From: Bosea sp. BIWAKO-01
Lineage (GTDB): Bacteria > Pseudomonadota > Alphaproteobacteria > Rhizobiales > Beijerinckiaceae
Assembly (NCBI RefSeq): GCF_001748145.1
Contig: NZ_BCQA01000001.1
Location: 1,547,501 to 1,611,500, forward strand
Direction of reading: 5' to 3'
Length of the DNA: 64,000 nt
Part shown: positions 17,397 through 26,641 of the stretch, piece after piece
Numbering within the stretch: the stretch's first letter is position 1
Layout of the letters: each line of letters begins with the position of its first letter
Notes under the pieces: generated by a model
Seen by the model: the letters and a program-made list of their open reading frames with translations, nothing else
What the model was told of the DNA's origin: nothing
Database searches by the model: none
Position numbers and translations under genes: made by a program

Positions 17397-18707
17397 ATGA
17401 GCATTCCTGTCGAGAGCGTTCTGTCCACCGCCGGCACCGGCCCGTTCCAGCGTCGGCTGCTCGGGATCTTTGGCCTCGTCTGGGCGGCTGATGCCATGCA
17501 GGTGCTGGCGGTTGGTTTCACCGCCGCCTCGATCGCTGCGACCTTCGGGCTCAGCGTGCCACAGGCCCTGCAGACCGGAACGCTGTTCTTCCTCGGCATG
17601 CTGATCGGCGCCGCGTTGTTTGGGCGCCTCGCCGATCGCTATGGCCGCCGTCGCGTGCTCCTGATCACGGTCGCCTGCGATGCGGTGTTCGGGCTGCTCT
17701 CGGTCTTCGCCCCGTCCTTTGCAGCCCTTCTCGCGCTACGCTTCCTGACCGGCATCGCAGTCGGCGGCACGCTGCCCGTCGATTACGCGATGATGGCGGA
17801 GTTCCTGCCGCCCAGGAATCGCGGGCGTTGGCTGGTCATGCTGGAGGGTTTCTGGGCGGTCGGCACGATCGCTGTCGCCCTGGCCGCCTGGGCAGCGAGC
17901 ATCGCCGGGATCGCTGACGCGTGGCGCTGGATTTTTGCTGCGACGGCGCTGCCCGCGCTGGTCGGCATATGGCTGCGCTTCTGGGTGCCGGAATCACCCC
18001 TGTACCTGCTGAAGGAAGGGCGAGCGGAAGATGCCAAGCGCGTGCTCAACCAGATGCTGCGCGCCAACGGGAAAGCCGAACTCCCGTCCGATTCGGCAAT
18101 CACCCTGCCGCCGGCGGCGACGTCTTCCGGACTGCTCGCGCCCGATCTGCGCCGGCGCACCCTGCTGATCCTCGGAATCTGGTTCCTTGTCTCGGTCTCC
18201 TATTACGGCGTCTTCACCTGGATGCCGGCCAAGCTCGCCGGCGAGGGTTTCGGCTTCGTCCGCGGCTACGGCTTCCTCGTCATCGTCGCGCTGGCCCAGC
18301 TGCCTGGCTATGCGCTGGCCGCCTATGGCGTCGAGACATGGGGCCGGCGACCGACCCTGATCGGATTCCTGCTGCTCAGCGCGGCAGGCTGCGCCCTGTT
18401 TGTCGGCGCCGGCAGCTCAACAATGATCGGCGCATCGATCCTGCTGATGAGCTTTGCGCTGCTCGGCACCTGGGGTGCCCTCTACGCCTTTACGCCCGAG
18501 CTCTATCCGACAGAACTCCGCGGCACGGGCATGGGGGTTGCCGGCGCCATGGCGCGGCTCGGCGGCCTGCTCGCACCATCGGCGGTAGCGCTCGTGATTG
18601 CGCAGAGTTTTGCCACTGCAATCGCACTGTTTGCCGCATTGCTGCTGGTTGCAGCGATTGCAGCTTTCCTGATCGACGCCGAGACGCGTCAGGCCGTTCT
18701 GGCGTAG
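17397..18707 (+). CDS. MFS transporter, sugar/aromatic-acid porter type
   Basis: The 436-aa, 12-TM protein has loop 2-3 motif GRLADRYGRRRVLLI, the RFLTGIAVGGTLPVDYAMMAEF block of TM4-5, and the mid-protein PESPLYLLKEGRAEDAKRVLNQM of sugar-porter and AAHS/SV2-like carriers. It ends with ELYPTELRGTGMGVAGAMARLGG. The family is usually a proton symporter for organic acids, aromatic acids or sugars. No catabolic genes are adjacent to indicate the substrate. It converges on lepA, with a GC-rich hairpin between them. Confidence 0.92.
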   Translation: MSIPVESVLSTAGTGPFQRRLLGIFGLVWAADAMQVLAVGFTAASIAATFGLSVPQALQTGTLFFLGMLIGAALFGRLADRYGRRRVLLITVACDAVFGLLSVFAPSFAALLALRFLTGIAVGGTLPVDYAMMAEFLPPRNRGRWLVMLEGFWAVGTIAVALAAWAASIAGIADAWRWIFAATALPALVGIWLRFWVPESPLYLLKEGRAEDAKRVLNQMLRANGKAELPSDSAITLPPAATSSGLLAPDLRRRTLLILGIWFLVSVSYYGVFTWMPAKLAGEGFGFVRGYGFLVIVALAQLPGYALAAYGVETWGRRPTLIGFLLLSAAGCALFVGAGSSTMIGASILLMSFALLGTWGALYAFTPELYPTELRGTGMGVAGAMARLGGLLAPSAVALVIAQSFATAIALFAALLLVAAIAAFLIDAETRQAVLA

Positions 18708-18714
18708 TCGGGAC

Positions 18715-18738
18715 CGCCCGGGGCTTGCATCCCGGGCG
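18715..18738. terminator. hairpin between MFS gene and lepA
   Basis: CGCCCGGG and CCCGGGCG arms (8 bp, perfect) enclose an 8-nt loop between convergent genes. There is no T-tract. It belongs to a set of similar GCCCGG-type palindromes seen at several gene borders in the window. Confidence 0.45.
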
Positions 18739-18793
18739 AACGAAGCCGGCCCCGGGATGACCTTGGCGATAGAGAGAGGAGCCTGGGCTCCGC

Positions 18794-20599
18794 TCAGGAA
18801 TCCATCTTCAATGCAGCGATAAAGGCTTCCTGCGGGATTTCGACCTTGCCGAACTGCCGCATCTTCTTCTTGCCTTCCTTTTGCTTCTCCAGAAGCTTGC
18901 GCTTGCGGGTGGCGTCGCCGCCATAGCACTTGGCGGTCACGTCCTTGCGCAGCGCCCGGATGGTCTCGCGGGCGATGATCTTGCCGCCGATCGCGGCCTG
19001 GACCGGAATCTGGAACATGTGCGGCGGGATCAGTTCCTTGAGCTTCTCGCACATGGCGCGGCCGCGAGCCTCGGCGCGGGTCCGGTGGACCAGCATCGAG
19101 AGCGCGTCGACCGGCTCGGCATTGACCAGGATCGACATGCGCACGAGGTCGCCCTCGCGATAGTCGGTGATGGCGTAGTCGAAGGAGGCGTAGCCCTTCG
19201 AGATCGACTTCAAGCGGTCGTAGAAATCGAACACCACCTCGTTCAGCGGCAGGTCATAGACGACCTTGGCCCGCGAGCCGACATAGCTCAGGTCGATTTG
19301 CAGGCCGCGCCGATCCTGGCAGAGCTTCAGCACCGAGCCGAGATATTCGTCCGGCGTGAAGATGGTGGCGCGGATCCAGGGTTCCTCGATCGCCTCGATT
19401 TTCATCACATCCGGCATGTCCGCCGGATTGTGCAGCTCGAGCGTCGTCCCGTCCCGCAGCCTGAGATGATAGACCACGGACGGCGCGGTCGAGATCAGGT
19501 TGAGATTGAACTCGCGCTCAAGCCGCTCCTGGATGATCTCGAGATGCAGCAGTCCGAGGAAGCCGCAACGGAAGCCGAAGCCGAGCGCCGCCGAGGTCTC
19601 CATCTCGTAGGAGAACGAGGCGTCGTTCAGGCGCAGCTTCGACATTGCCGAGCGGAGCACCTCGAAATCGGCCGCATCGACCGGGAAAATGCCGCAGAAC
19701 ACCACCGGCTGCACCGGCTTGAAGCCCGGCAGCGGCTCGGCAATCGGCTTGCGGTCGTCGGTGATGGTGTCGCCGACGGCGGTATCGGCGACTTCCTTGA
19801 TCGAGGCGGTGAAGAAGCCAACCTCGCCGGGGCCGAGTTCCTTCACTTCCAGCATCTTCGGCTTGAATACGCCGACACGGTCGACGCCATAGGCGGCATT
19901 GGCCCGCATCATGCGGATGGTCATGCCCTTCTTGAGCACGCCGTCGATGATGCGGACGAGCACGACGACGCCGAGATAGGCGTCGTACCAGGAATCGACC
20001 AGCAGCGCCTTCAGCGGCGCTTCGAGATTACCCTTCGGCGCCGGCAGTTTCTGGACGATAGCTTCCAGCACGCCTTCGATATTGAGACCGGTCTTGGCCG
20101 AGATCGGCACGGCTTCCGAGGCATCGAGGCCGATCACGTCCTCGATCTGCTGCTTGATGCGCTCGGGCTCGGCGGCCGGCAGGTCGATCTTGTTGAGGAC
20201 CGTGACAATCTCGTGGCCCGCATCGAGCGCCTGATAGACGTTGGCGAGTGTCTGCGCCTCGACGCCCTGAGAGGCGTCGACGACCAGCAGCGAGCCTTCG
20301 CAGGCGGCCAGCGAGCGCGAGACCTCATAGGCGAAGTCGACGTGGCCGGGCGTGTCCATCAGGTTGAGGATGTAATCCTTGCCGTCCTGGGCACGATAAT
20401 CGAGCCGGACAGTCTGCGCCTTGATGGTGATGCCGCGCTCCTTCTCGATATCCATCGAGTCGAGGATCTGCTCGCTCATGTCGCGGGCCGCGACCGTGCC
20501 GGTCTGCTGGATCAGCCGGTCGGCAAGGGTCGACTTGCCGTGGTCGATATGGGCCACAATCGAGAAATTGCGGATGTTGTCGAAACTGCGCGTGCTCAT
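18794..20599 (-). CDS. lepA: elongation factor 4 (LepA), ribosome-associated GTPase
   Basis: The 601-aa protein has the normal EF4 length and domain order. The G domain has G1 AHIDHGKS, G2 RGITIKA, G3 DTPGHVDF and G4 NKID. EF-Tu domain II-like and EF-G III/V domains follow, and the EF4-specific C-terminal domain ends [22 protein letters not shown]. It back-translocates or remodels ribosomes and aids initiation and assembly. ATG 20599 ([22 protein letters not shown]) fits the family start. A further upstream ATG would add nine unrelated residues. It is divergent from the XRE-cupin gene with 113 bp between. Confidence 0.98.
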   Translation of the reverse strand: MSTRSFDNIRNFSIVAHIDHGKSTLADRLIQQTGTVAARDMSEQILDSMDIEKERGITIKAQTVRLDYRAQDGKDYILNLMDTPGHVDFAYEVSRSLAACEGSLLVVDASQGVEAQTLANVYQALDAGHEIVTVLNKIDLPAAEPERIKQQIEDVIGLDASEAVPISAKTGLNIEGVLEAIVQKLPAPKGNLEAPLKALLVDSWYDAYLGVVVLVRIIDGVLKKGMTIRMMRANAAYGVDRVGVFKPKMLEVKELGPGEVGFFTASIKEVADTAVGDTITDDRKPIAEPLPGFKPVQPVVFCGIFPVDAADFEVLRSAMSKLRLNDASFSYEMETSAALGFGFRCGFLGLLHLEIIQERLEREFNLNLISTAPSVVYHLRLRDGTTLELHNPADMPDVMKIEAIEEPWIRATIFTPDEYLGSVLKLCQDRRGLQIDLSYVGSRAKVVYDLPLNEVVFDFYDRLKSISKGYASFDYAITDYREGDLVRMSILVNAEPVDALSMLVHRTRAEARGRAMCEKLKELIPPHMFQIPVQAAIGGKIIARETIRALRKDVTAKCYGGDATRKRKLLEKQKEGKKKMRQFGKVEIPQEAFIAALKMDS

Positions 20600-20677
20600 G
20601 GGCGCGCAATAGCAGTGAAGCCGCACGGGGCCAAGGGTTTGTGGCAGGTGCCTTGCTTCTGCGCAGCATGATGGCGC

Positions 20678-20698
20678 TTGACATTCTACTATATTAGA
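20678..20698. promoter_or_regulatory. AT-rich promoter/operator region of XRE-cupin gene
   Basis: A consensus -35 TTGACA (20678-20683) is followed by TCTACTATATTAGA (20685-20698), a palindrome with one mismatched pair. The regulator ATG is 15 bp further on. The palindrome could be an autoregulatory site. No clear -10 at 16-18 bp spacing is visible, so the exact promoter geometry is unresolved. Confidence 0.4.
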
Positions 20699-20712
20699 TT
20701 TTCTCTACTAAA

Positions 20713-21312
20713 ATGGATCACCCTCTCGAGAGAGACATCGACAAACGCCTCGCGACACGCCTGAAGTCGGCCCGCCAACGGCGAGATCTGACGCTCGACG
20801 TGCTTGCCGAGCGCACCGGCGTCAGCCGCGCGATGATTTCGCGAATCGAACGGGGCGAATCGAGCCCGACGGCAGCCTTGCTCGACCGATTGACCGCCGG
20901 ACTCGGCGTGACCTTGTCGTCCCTGTTCCATGAGGAGCGCCATGCCGGCCCGGTCGCGCGCCTGGTCGATCAGCCGGTCTGGCTCGACCCTGGCACGGGC
21001 TATGTGCGGCGCAATGTCTCGTCGCCGGGCATCGGCTCGCCGGTCGAGATCGTCGACGTGACGCTGCCACCCGGAGCACGCGTCCTGCTCGACGGACCGC
21101 GCATGCTGCACCGCCTCGACCAGCAGGTCTGGCTGCTCGCCGGAGAGATCGAGCTCAGCTTTGGCGGCGCCAGCCATCGACTGCGGAGCGGCGACTGCAT
21201 CCACATGCTGCTCGACGGGCCGATCACCTATCACAATCCCGGCCCGGAGCCGGCCCGCTACGCCGTCGTGCTGATGACGGCAGACGGCTTATCCCAGGAA
21301 AGACCACGATGA
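20713..21312 (+). CDS. XRE-family transcriptional regulator with cupin sensor domain
   Basis: The 199-aa protein has an N-terminal HTH of the XRE type (about 12-66, RLKSARQRRDLTLDVLAERTG, then MISRIERGESSPT) and a C-terminal cupin barrel (about 100-185) with LPPGARVLLD and the GEIELSFGG...LRSGDCIHM turn. Such regulators often sense a small metabolite and control the gene coupled to them. Here the stop overlaps the ATG of the acetyltransferase gene (ATGA). No Shine-Dalgarno is visible before ATG 20713 (tctctactaaa), which hints at a very short or leaderless mRNA. Confidence 0.92.
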   Translation: MDHPLERDIDKRLATRLKSARQRRDLTLDVLAERTGVSRAMISRIERGESSPTAALLDRLTAGLGVTLSSLFHEERHAGPVARLVDQPVWLDPGTGYVRRNVSSPGIGSPVEIVDVTLPPGARVLLDGPRMLHRLDQQVWLLAGEIELSFGGASHRLRSGDCIHMLLDGPITYHNPGPEPARYAVVLMTADGLSQERPR

Positions 21313-21848
21313 CGACGCAGCTCGTTGATATGGCCTCTATCACGCGTCTCGATGCCGCTGGTGCGCGCAACGCCATCCCTGCGCTCACGGGCATCATTCG
21401 GGATTCCGTCGCGAACGGCGCCTCTGTCGGCTTCATGGCGGAGAATACCGAGGCCGATTTCAAGGCCTATTGGACAGGTGTCGCAGCCGGCGTCGAAACC
21501 GGGCAGATCCTGCTTCTGGTCGCACGGCAGGGCAACGAGATCGTCGGCACCGCGCAGGTCCACCCGGCCGGCAAGCCGAACCAGCCGCACCGAGCCGATA
21601 TTGCCAAGGTCCTGGTGCATTCCTCAGCGCGCCGGCAGGGTATCGGCGAAGCACTGATGCTGGCGGCGGAGGCCGAGGCGTTGGCGGCCGGACGGACGCT
21701 GCTCTGCCTCGACACGGACGAGGCTGGCCCGGCGCGGCGGCTTTATAACCGGCTGGGCTGGACCGAGATCGGCACCATCCCGCGCTATGCGCTGATGCCC
21801 GATGGCAGCGATTGCGGCTCGACCTTCTTCTTCAAGTCACTCGCCTAA
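21309..21848 (+). CDS. GNAT-family N-acetyltransferase
   Basis: The 179-aa protein carries the GNAT acetyl-CoA site in VLVHSSARRQGIGEALMLAAE (motif A, R/Q-x-x-G-x-G/A) and motif B LCLDTDEAGPARRLYNRLGW. That matches GNATs acting on small amines or antibiotics. Substrate unknown. The 4-bp overlap with the XRE-cupin regulator suggests a two-gene operon in which the regulator controls an acetylation detoxification step. The gene ends 4 bp before the convergent marR stop. Confidence 0.92.
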   Translation: MTTQLVDMASITRLDAAGARNAIPALTGIIRDSVANGASVGFMAENTEADFKAYWTGVAAGVETGQILLLVARQGNEIVGTAQVHPAGKPNQPHRADIAKVLVHSSARRQGIGEALMLAAEAEALAAGRTLLCLDTDEAGPARRLYNRLGWTEIGTIPRYALMPDGSDCGSTFFFKSLA

Positions 21849-22318
21849 TCCACCGGATTGGGGCTGACCGGCAGACCGGGCTCGGCCGGCTTGTCGGAGA
21901 GTGAGGAAATGACGCGGCGCATGCCAGCGAGCAGCTGCTCCGCCTCCTCCTCCGGGAAGCCGGCCAGCGCCCGCCGGTTGACCTGCCGTGCCTCCGCAAG
22001 CGCAGCCTGCTCCAATTCCCGGGCCCGCCCTGTCAGATGAATGATACGGGCGCGGGCATCGGCAGGGTCGGGCCTGCGCTCGATGAAACCGTCGCGCTCC
22101 ATGCGCGCAAGCGTGCTGGCCATCGTCGCCTGCTCGACATCGAGCCGTTCAACCAAGTGCTTCTGCGTGACGCCGTCTTCACGCCAGAGTTCGAGCAGGA
22201 CCATGAACTGCGCCGGCGCAAGCCCGAGCGGCCGGATGGATTCAGCCAGGGCCTTGGCGAAAAGCCGCGCCATGTGGTTGGCGAGATAGCCGGCCGAATG
22301 AGTCTTGAAGGTCGTCAC
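21845..22318 (-). CDS. MarR-family transcriptional regulator
   Basis: The 157-aa winged-helix protein has the typical MarR core: PLGLAPAQFMVLLELWREDGVTQKHLVERLDVEQATMASTLARMERDGFIERRPDPADARARIIHLT (wing DPADAR) between dimerisation helices. The start is GTG 22318 with AGGGGG 8 nt upstream. It is divergent from a DUF1772 membrane protein gene. The 89-bp intergenic space holds a perfect 16+16 bp inverted repeat, the likely operator, so the protein probably represses both itself and its neighbour until a ligand binds. Confidence 0.93.
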   Translation of the reverse strand: MTTFKTHSAGYLANHMARLFAKALAESIRPLGLAPAQFMVLLELWREDGVTQKHLVERLDVEQATMASTLARMERDGFIERRPDPADARARIIHLTGRARELEQAALAEARQVNRRALAGFPEEEAEQLLAGMRRVISSLSDKPAEPGLPVSPNPVD

Positions 22319-22350
22319 GATCGCATCCCCCTGCCGGGTCGAGATATCAA

Positions 22351-22392
22351 TTGAACAGCATGCTATGCAATGATATATAGCATGCTGTTCAA
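22351..22392. promoter_or_regulatory. large inverted repeat, probable MarR operator
   Basis: The arms TTGAACAGCATGCTAT and ATAGCATGCTGTTCAA are perfect complements separated by 10 bp. They fill much of the marR/DUF1772 divergent spacer. The right arm ends 15 bp before the DUF1772 ATG. The AT-rich centre (gcaatgatat) could hold -10 elements for one or both directions. Confidence 0.75.
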
Positions 22393-22407
22393 AATCGGGA
22401 GGTGACG

Positions 22408-22887
22408 ATGCCCCAAGGGACCGACCTCATTCCGCAATCCGCGATCGCCCGAAGCATGGGACCGATCACATTGGCACTGGCGGCGCTGTTCACTGGCGCA
22501 GCGATCTACATCCTCGCCGCCGAGCAGCCGGCGCGGCTGTCGCTCGACGACGGGGCGCTTCTGCGGCAATGGCAAGCGGCCATCGGCCCGGCGACGCGGA
22601 TGCAGGCGACGCTGGTCGTGATCACGACGCTCTGCGCCGGTCTGTCCTGGCGCTCCGCCCGTAACCCCGCCTGGCTGATCGGCATGTTCGCGATCTTGGC
22701 CAATCTGCCGTTCACGCTACTGGTCATCGCACCGATCAACACGGAACTGCAGGCCATGGCCGCGGCGCAAGCCAGCGCCGCGAGCCGCCATCTCATTCAG
22801 CGTTGGGGCGAGCTTCACGCCATCCGCGCCGGGCTCGGGCTATTCGCCGTCTTCTGCTTCGGCTGGGCACAGTCGCGGCGTCCGTGA
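22408..22887 (+). CDS. DUF1772-family membrane protein
   Basis: The 159-aa protein has about four hydrophobic helices (for example ITLALAALFTGAAIYILAAE, QATLVVITTLCAGLSW, and LIGMFAILANLPFTLLVIAPINTEL). It also has the family pattern INTEL followed by a W..LH..R segment (RWGELHAIRAGLGL). The biochemical role of DUF1772 is unknown. ATG 22408 has GGGAGG directly upstream and is chosen over GTG 22402. It is divergent from marR and shares its operator, so it is probably the regulated target. Confidence 0.88.
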   Translation: MPQGTDLIPQSAIARSMGPITLALAALFTGAAIYILAAEQPARLSLDDGALLRQWQAAIGPATRMQATLVVITTLCAGLSWRSARNPAWLIGMFAILANLPFTLLVIAPINTELQAMAAAQASAASRHLIQRWGELHAIRAGLGLFAVFCFGWAQSRRP

Positions 22888-22898
22888 AGACCTGAGCC

Positions 22899-23141
22899 TT
22901 ACTCCGCCTTGCGATAGTATGGCTCGACCGGCCCCTTGAGCGTGATCGTCATCGGCCTGCCGAAGCGGTCCTTGGCGGCGCCGGCCGCCACCTTGATCCA
23001 GCCCTCGCTGACGCAATACTCCTCGACATTGGTCTTCTCGGTGCCCTTGAAGCGGATTCCGATATCCTTCGCCAGCACCTCGGCGTCGTAAAAGGGGCTG
23101 TCCGGGTTGACGGAGAGACGGTCGGGGAGCGTGTCGGTCAT
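22899..23141 (-). CDS. DUF3297 family small protein
   Basis: The 80-aa soluble protein reads MTDTLPDRLSVNPDSPFYD, then VLAKDIGIRFKGTEKTNVEEYCVSEGWIKV and finally ITLKGPVEPYYRKAE. This matches the short, highly conserved DUF3297 family. Its function is unknown. It is a single-domain protein of normal family length. It converges with the DUF1772 gene, 11 bp apart. About 250 bp upstream of it hold no convincing gene. A minus-strand frame overlapping its start (23138-23353) lacks recognisable features. Confidence 0.88.
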   Translation of the reverse strand: MTDTLPDRLSVNPDSPFYDAEVLAKDIGIRFKGTEKTNVEEYCVSEGWIKVAAGAAKDRFGRPMTITLKGPVEPYYRKAE

Positions 23142-23390
23142 GTCTTTGGCCTTGTGGTCTGGAGCGCACCTGGGTCGCTTTGGCGGCAGAGGTAACGCCA
23201 GAATGCGTCGATGCCAAATCGGGATGCTTGAGCGGCCTCCTGGCCACTGCGAAATTCGGGGCCGGCGACGTCATGGAGCGCGGGATGGCGGTCCACCTGA
23301 CCGATCGGAGGAGCAGTTTCGGTCCGAGGCAACTCGAAGCGAGCGAGCTTCACGCCAGCGAGCAGGTCATGACCCGCGGGCTGGAATCGT

Positions 23391-24053
23391 TCAGCGGCCG
23401 CCGGCCTTCTCGATCAACGCCGCGACGGCCCGCTGTCCGCGCTGGCGGGCATGGGCGAGCGGTGAAAGGCCATCCTTGTCGGCAAGACTGGGATCGGCGC
23501 CGGCATCGAGCACAAGCTTTGCAACCTCCTGATGCCGCGGCCCGCCATCGCCCAGGATGACGATCTCGAGCAGGCAGGTCCAACCGAGATCGTTGACGTG
23601 GTCCAGGTCGATGCCGCTGCTCAGGAGCAGCTTGACCGTCTCGACATGAGCGCGCTCGCAGGCCGGGATCAGGGCGTTGCCGCCATAGCGGTTGCGGATC
23701 GTCAGGTCGGGCTTCAGCGGGATCATCGCAGCGACGATCTCGGCGCGACCAGCGGCACCGGCGAGCAACCAGGGTGTGTCGCGATCGGCGGCCTGCGCAT
23801 TGATGTTGGCGCCCGCCGCAAGCAGTGCCTTCGCGATCGCGACATGATTGCCAGCCACGGCGAGCAACAACGGCGAGCGCCCCTGCGCATCGCGAGCCTC
23901 GAGATCGGCCCCGGCCGCGATCAGCCGGGAGACCTCAGCAGTCCTGCCGGCGGCGGCCGCATCGAGGAGGCTCGCCTGTCCGTTCTGCCCCATCGCCGCC
24001 ATCGCAAAAACTCCCAGCACCAGAATCAGTCCCGCTCGTAAGACGTGCTTCAC
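23391..24053 (-). CDS. secreted ankyrin-repeat protein
   Basis: The 220-aa protein has a hydrophobic signal segment (residues 1-22, [14 protein letters not shown]) followed by five ankyrin-like repeats: [44 protein letters not shown], the less regular [40 protein letters not shown] and [17 protein letters not shown]. It is probably periplasmic and mediates protein contacts. Partners are unknown. The start is GTG and overlaps the hrcA stop (GTGA), so it is translationally coupled behind the heat-shock repressor. Confidence 0.88.
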   Translation of the reverse strand: MKHVLRAGLILVLGVFAMAAMGQNGQASLLDAAAAGRTAEVSRLIAAGADLEARDAQGRSPLLLAVAGNHVAIAKALLAAGANINAQAADRDTPWLLAGAAGRAEIVAAMIPLKPDLTIRNRYGGNALIPACERAHVETVKLLLSSGIDLDHVNDLGWTCLLEIVILGDGGPRHQEVAKLVLDAGADPSLADKDGLSPLAHARQRGQRAVAALIEKAGGR

Positions 24054-25132
24054 CGCGCACCATCCAGAAGCCGCCCCACGACCTTGGCAGTGTAGTCCAC
24101 CATCGGCACGATACGGGCATAGTTCAGCCGTGTCGGGCCGATGATGCCGACGACGCCGACGATACGCTGCTCGGCATCATGGAAAGGGGCGGCGATCATC
24201 GAGGAGCCGGACATCGAGAACAGCTTGTTTTCGGAGCCGATGAAAATGCGCACGCCGTCGCCGGCCTCGGCGCGGGACAGCAAGTCGATCACGTCGGTCT
24301 GCGTCTCGAGGTCCCCGAAGAGCAGCCGGATACGCTCGAGATCCTCCTGGGCCTTGAGATCCTCCAGCAGATTGGCCTGGCCACGCACGATCAGATGGCG
24401 ATCGCTGCTCGGACCGGATGAGGTGGCGATGCCGCTTTCGACAAGTTTCGCCGTCAACGCATCGAGTTCGCGCTCCATCGTGGCGCGATCATCCGCGATC
24501 TCGCGGCGGAGTTCGCTCAAAGTCTTGCCGAGGACACGGGCGTTGAGAAAATTCGCGGCCTCCGTCAGGGCCGAGGCGGGCAAGCCCGGCGGCAGCGCAA
24601 GCAGGCGGTTTTCGACCGCGCCGTCCTCCGCCACGAGCACGACAAGCGCACGCGCCGGCTCCAGCCGAACAAACTCGATATGTTTGAGCCGCGAATTGGC
24701 CTTGGTGGTCACGACAACACCGGCCCCTCGCGACAGGCCCGACAGCAGTGCAGACGCCTCGGTCAGCGCGCCGTCCAGCGTCCGGGTCGAGGCCGCCGCC
24801 CGCATCTGCGCCTCGATGCGGGCGCGCTCGTCGGAGGTCAGGTTGCCGACTTCCATCATGGCGTCAACGAAGAAACGCAATCCGCGCTCCGTCGGCAACC
24901 GCCCGGCCGAGGTATGCGGCGCGTAGATCAGTCCGGCCATTTCGAGGTCGGTCATCACATTGCGTACAGTTGCCGGCGACAGGGCCACCGGCAGCAGCCG
25001 CGCGATGTTGCGCGAGCCGACGGGCTCGCCGGTCGCGAGATAGCCATCGACGATCTGCCGGAAAATCTCACGGGAGCGTTGGTCGGTCTCAACCAGCCCG
25101 CCAGGGCTGTCCTGCCGCGTGGGCGCGCTCAT
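24050..25132 (-). CDS. hrcA: heat-inducible transcription repressor HrcA
   Basis: The 360-aa protein has an N-terminal winged helix with [64 protein letters not shown], the defining HrcA block. GAF-like and inserted dimerisation domains follow. HrcA binds CIRCE elements (TTAGCACTC-N9-GAGTGCTAA) at groESL/dnaK promoters. No CIRCE element is found in this window. ATG 25132 is preferred over an upstream ATG at 25192. It is divergent from rph with 142 bp between. Confidence 0.96.
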   Translation of the reverse strand: MSAPTRQDSPGGLVETDQRSREIFRQIVDGYLATGEPVGSRNIARLLPVALSPATVRNVMTDLEMAGLIYAPHTSAGRLPTERGLRFFVDAMMEVGNLTSDERARIEAQMRAAASTRTLDGALTEASALLSGLSRGAGVVVTTKANSRLKHIEFVRLEPARALVVLVAEDGAVENRLLALPPGLPASALTEAANFLNARVLGKTLSELRREIADDRATMERELDALTAKLVESGIATSSGPSSDRHLIVRGQANLLEDLKAQEDLERIRLLFGDLETQTDVIDLLSRAEAGDGVRIFIGSENKLFSMSGSSMIAAPFHDAEQRIVGVVGIIGPTRLNYARIVPMVDYTAKVVGRLLDGAR

Positions 25133-25193
25133 GGCGAGGCGAGTATCAGCTTGCACATAGGCTATTGTCCCTTCGGCGCGGCGGCGGATCAAG

Positions 25194-25216
25194 AGGCAAG
25201 CGCTGGCTGCTTGCCT
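25194..25216. promoter_or_regulatory. inverted repeat in hrcA-rph divergent spacer
   Basis: AGGCAAGC and GCTTGCCT arms (8 bp, perfect) flank a 7-nt spacer. The repeat lies 62 bp before the hrcA start and 59 bp before rph, almost exactly central. It could be an operator or an mRNA hairpin. It is unlike CIRCE. Confidence 0.35.
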
Positions 25217-25274
25217 TGCCGCGCCCGGCCCAAACGCCTACAAGCCGCCGAACTCACGAAATCGGGATGTGAAC

Positions 25275-25991
25275 ATGCGACCCTCCAAACGCGCGGCCGA
25301 CGAGATGCGCAAGGTCACGCTGGAACGCGGCGTGGTGCGCTATGCGGAAGGTTCCTGCATGGTCAGCTTCGGCGAGACCAAGGTGCTCTGCGCCGCGACG
25401 GTCGAGGAAAAGGGCCCACCTTGGCTGCGCGGCACCGGCAAGGGCTGGGTCACGGCCGAGTACTCGATGCTGCCGCGTGCCACCCATGAACGGACACGCC
25501 GCGAGGTCACCTCCGGCAAGCCATCCGGCCGCACGCAGGAAATCCAGCGCCTGGTCGGCCGCTCGCTTCGCGCGGTCGTGGACCTGACCGCCATCGGCGA
25601 GCGCCAGATCGTGGTCGATTGCGACGTCCTCCAGGCTGATGGCGGCACGCGCACGGCTTCGATCACCGGCGCCTGGGTCGCGCTGCACGACGCGCTGAAA
25701 TGGATGGAGGGGCGCGGCATGCTCAAGGCATCGAACCCGCTCAAGGATCATGTCGCCGCGATTTCCTGCGGCATCGTCGCCGGCAACCCGGTCATCGATC
25801 TCGACTATGTCGAGGATTCCGGCGCGCAGACCGACGCGAACTTCGTCATCACCGGAACAGGCGGCCTGGTCGAAGTGCAAGGCACTGCCGAAGGCGCTCC
25901 CTTCTCGGAGGATGAGCTGATGGCCCTGCTCCGGCTCGCCAAAGGCGGCGTCAGCAAGCTGGTCGCGTTGCAGAAGGCGGCGGTGGCCTGA
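25275..25991 (+). CDS. rph: ribonuclease PH
   Basis: The 238-aa phosphorolytic 3'-5' exoribonuclease trims tRNA 3' ends. It opens [19 protein letters not shown] and contains [19 protein letters not shown], the phosphate-site RRE(V) in [34 protein letters not shown], and [20 protein letters not shown]. It is full length with no sign of the frameshift seen in some laboratory strains of E. coli. It leads an operon rph-rdgB-hemW with 2-bp and overlapping junctions. Confidence 0.98.
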   Translation: MRPSKRAADEMRKVTLERGVVRYAEGSCMVSFGETKVLCAATVEEKGPPWLRGTGKGWVTAEYSMLPRATHERTRREVTSGKPSGRTQEIQRLVGRSLRAVVDLTAIGERQIVVDCDVLQADGGTRTASITGAWVALHDALKWMEGRGMLKASNPLKDHVAAISCGIVAGNPVIDLDYVEDSGAQTDANFVITGTGGLVEVQGTAEGAPFSEDELMALLRLAKGGVSKLVALQKAAVA

Positions 25992-25993
25992 CC

Positions 25994-26641
25994 ATGAGCG
26001 GACATCGGCTTCTCCAAGGCAAGGTCGTGATTGCGACCCATAATCAGGGCAAGCTGCGCGAAATGCGCGAGCTGATGGCGCCCTATGGCGTCGATCTGGT
26101 CTCAGCCGGTGAACTCGGCCTGCCCGAGCCCGAGGAGAATGGCCACATGTTCTCGGAGAATGCCGCGATCAAGGCGGTGGCCTCTGCGCAAGCAAGCGGC
26201 CTGCCGGCGATTGCCGATGATTCCGGCCTGTGCATCGATGCGCTCGACGGAGCCCCTGGCCTGTTCTCCGCCAACTGGGCCGGGCCGGGCAAGAACTTTG
26301 CCCCGGCGCTCGCCCGCGTGCAGGCCGAGCTCGCCAAGCGCGGCGCAACGACCTCCGACAAGCGTCGGGGCCATTTCGTCTCCGCGCTGGTCATCGCCTG
26401 GCCGGACGGACACCAGGAGCTGTTCGAAGGCCGCGTCTATGGCGAGATCATCCATGAGCCGCGGGGCCCTTCAGGCTTCGGCTATGATCCGATTTTCAAG
26501 CCGGACGGCCGCGCCAAGACCTTTGGCGAAATGTCTTCCGATGAAAAGCACGGCGTGCCGGATGATGGTTCGGAGGCGTTGTCGCATCGCGCCCGCGCCT
26601 TCCAGCTTCTCGCCGCAGCCTGCCTGAGGCTGCCCCAGTGA
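25994..26641 (+). CDS. rdgB: XTP/dITP pyrophosphatase RdgB
   Basis: The 215-aa house-cleaning enzyme hydrolyses dITP, dXTP and related non-canonical nucleotides to monophosphates. Family motifs are VIATHNQGKLREM (substrate loop), ENGHMFSENAAIKA, IADDSGLCIDALDGAPGL, GPSGFGYDPIF and the C-terminal LSHRARAFQ. The gene starts 2 bp after rph and its stop overlaps the hemW GTG, a conserved arrangement in this order. Confidence 0.97.
   Translation: MSGHRLLQGKVVIATHNQGKLREMRELMAPYGVDLVSAGELGLPEPEENGHMFSENAAIKAVASAQASGLPAIADDSGLCIDALDGAPGLFSANWAGPGKNFAPALARVQAELAKRGATTSDKRRGHFVSALVIAWPDGHQELFEGRVYGEIIHEPRGPSGFGYDPIFKPDGRAKTFGEMSSDEKHGVPDDGSEALSHRARAFQLLAAACLRLPQ

Noticed and set aside
18881..20671. 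Nearly 600-codon plus-strand open frame opposite lepA
   Set aside because: It mirrors lepA, which has full conserved motifs; the antisense product is low-complexity His/Arg/Asp-rich sequence.
23138..23353. Minus-strand 71-codon frame whose stop overlaps the DUF3297 ATG
   Set aside because: The coupling-like overlap is tempting, but start, ribosome site and sequence features are unconvincing.
25133..25274. CIRCE element at hrcA
   Set aside because: The spacer has no TTAGCACTC-N9-GAGTGCTAA-like sequence; only an unrelated inverted repeat is present.
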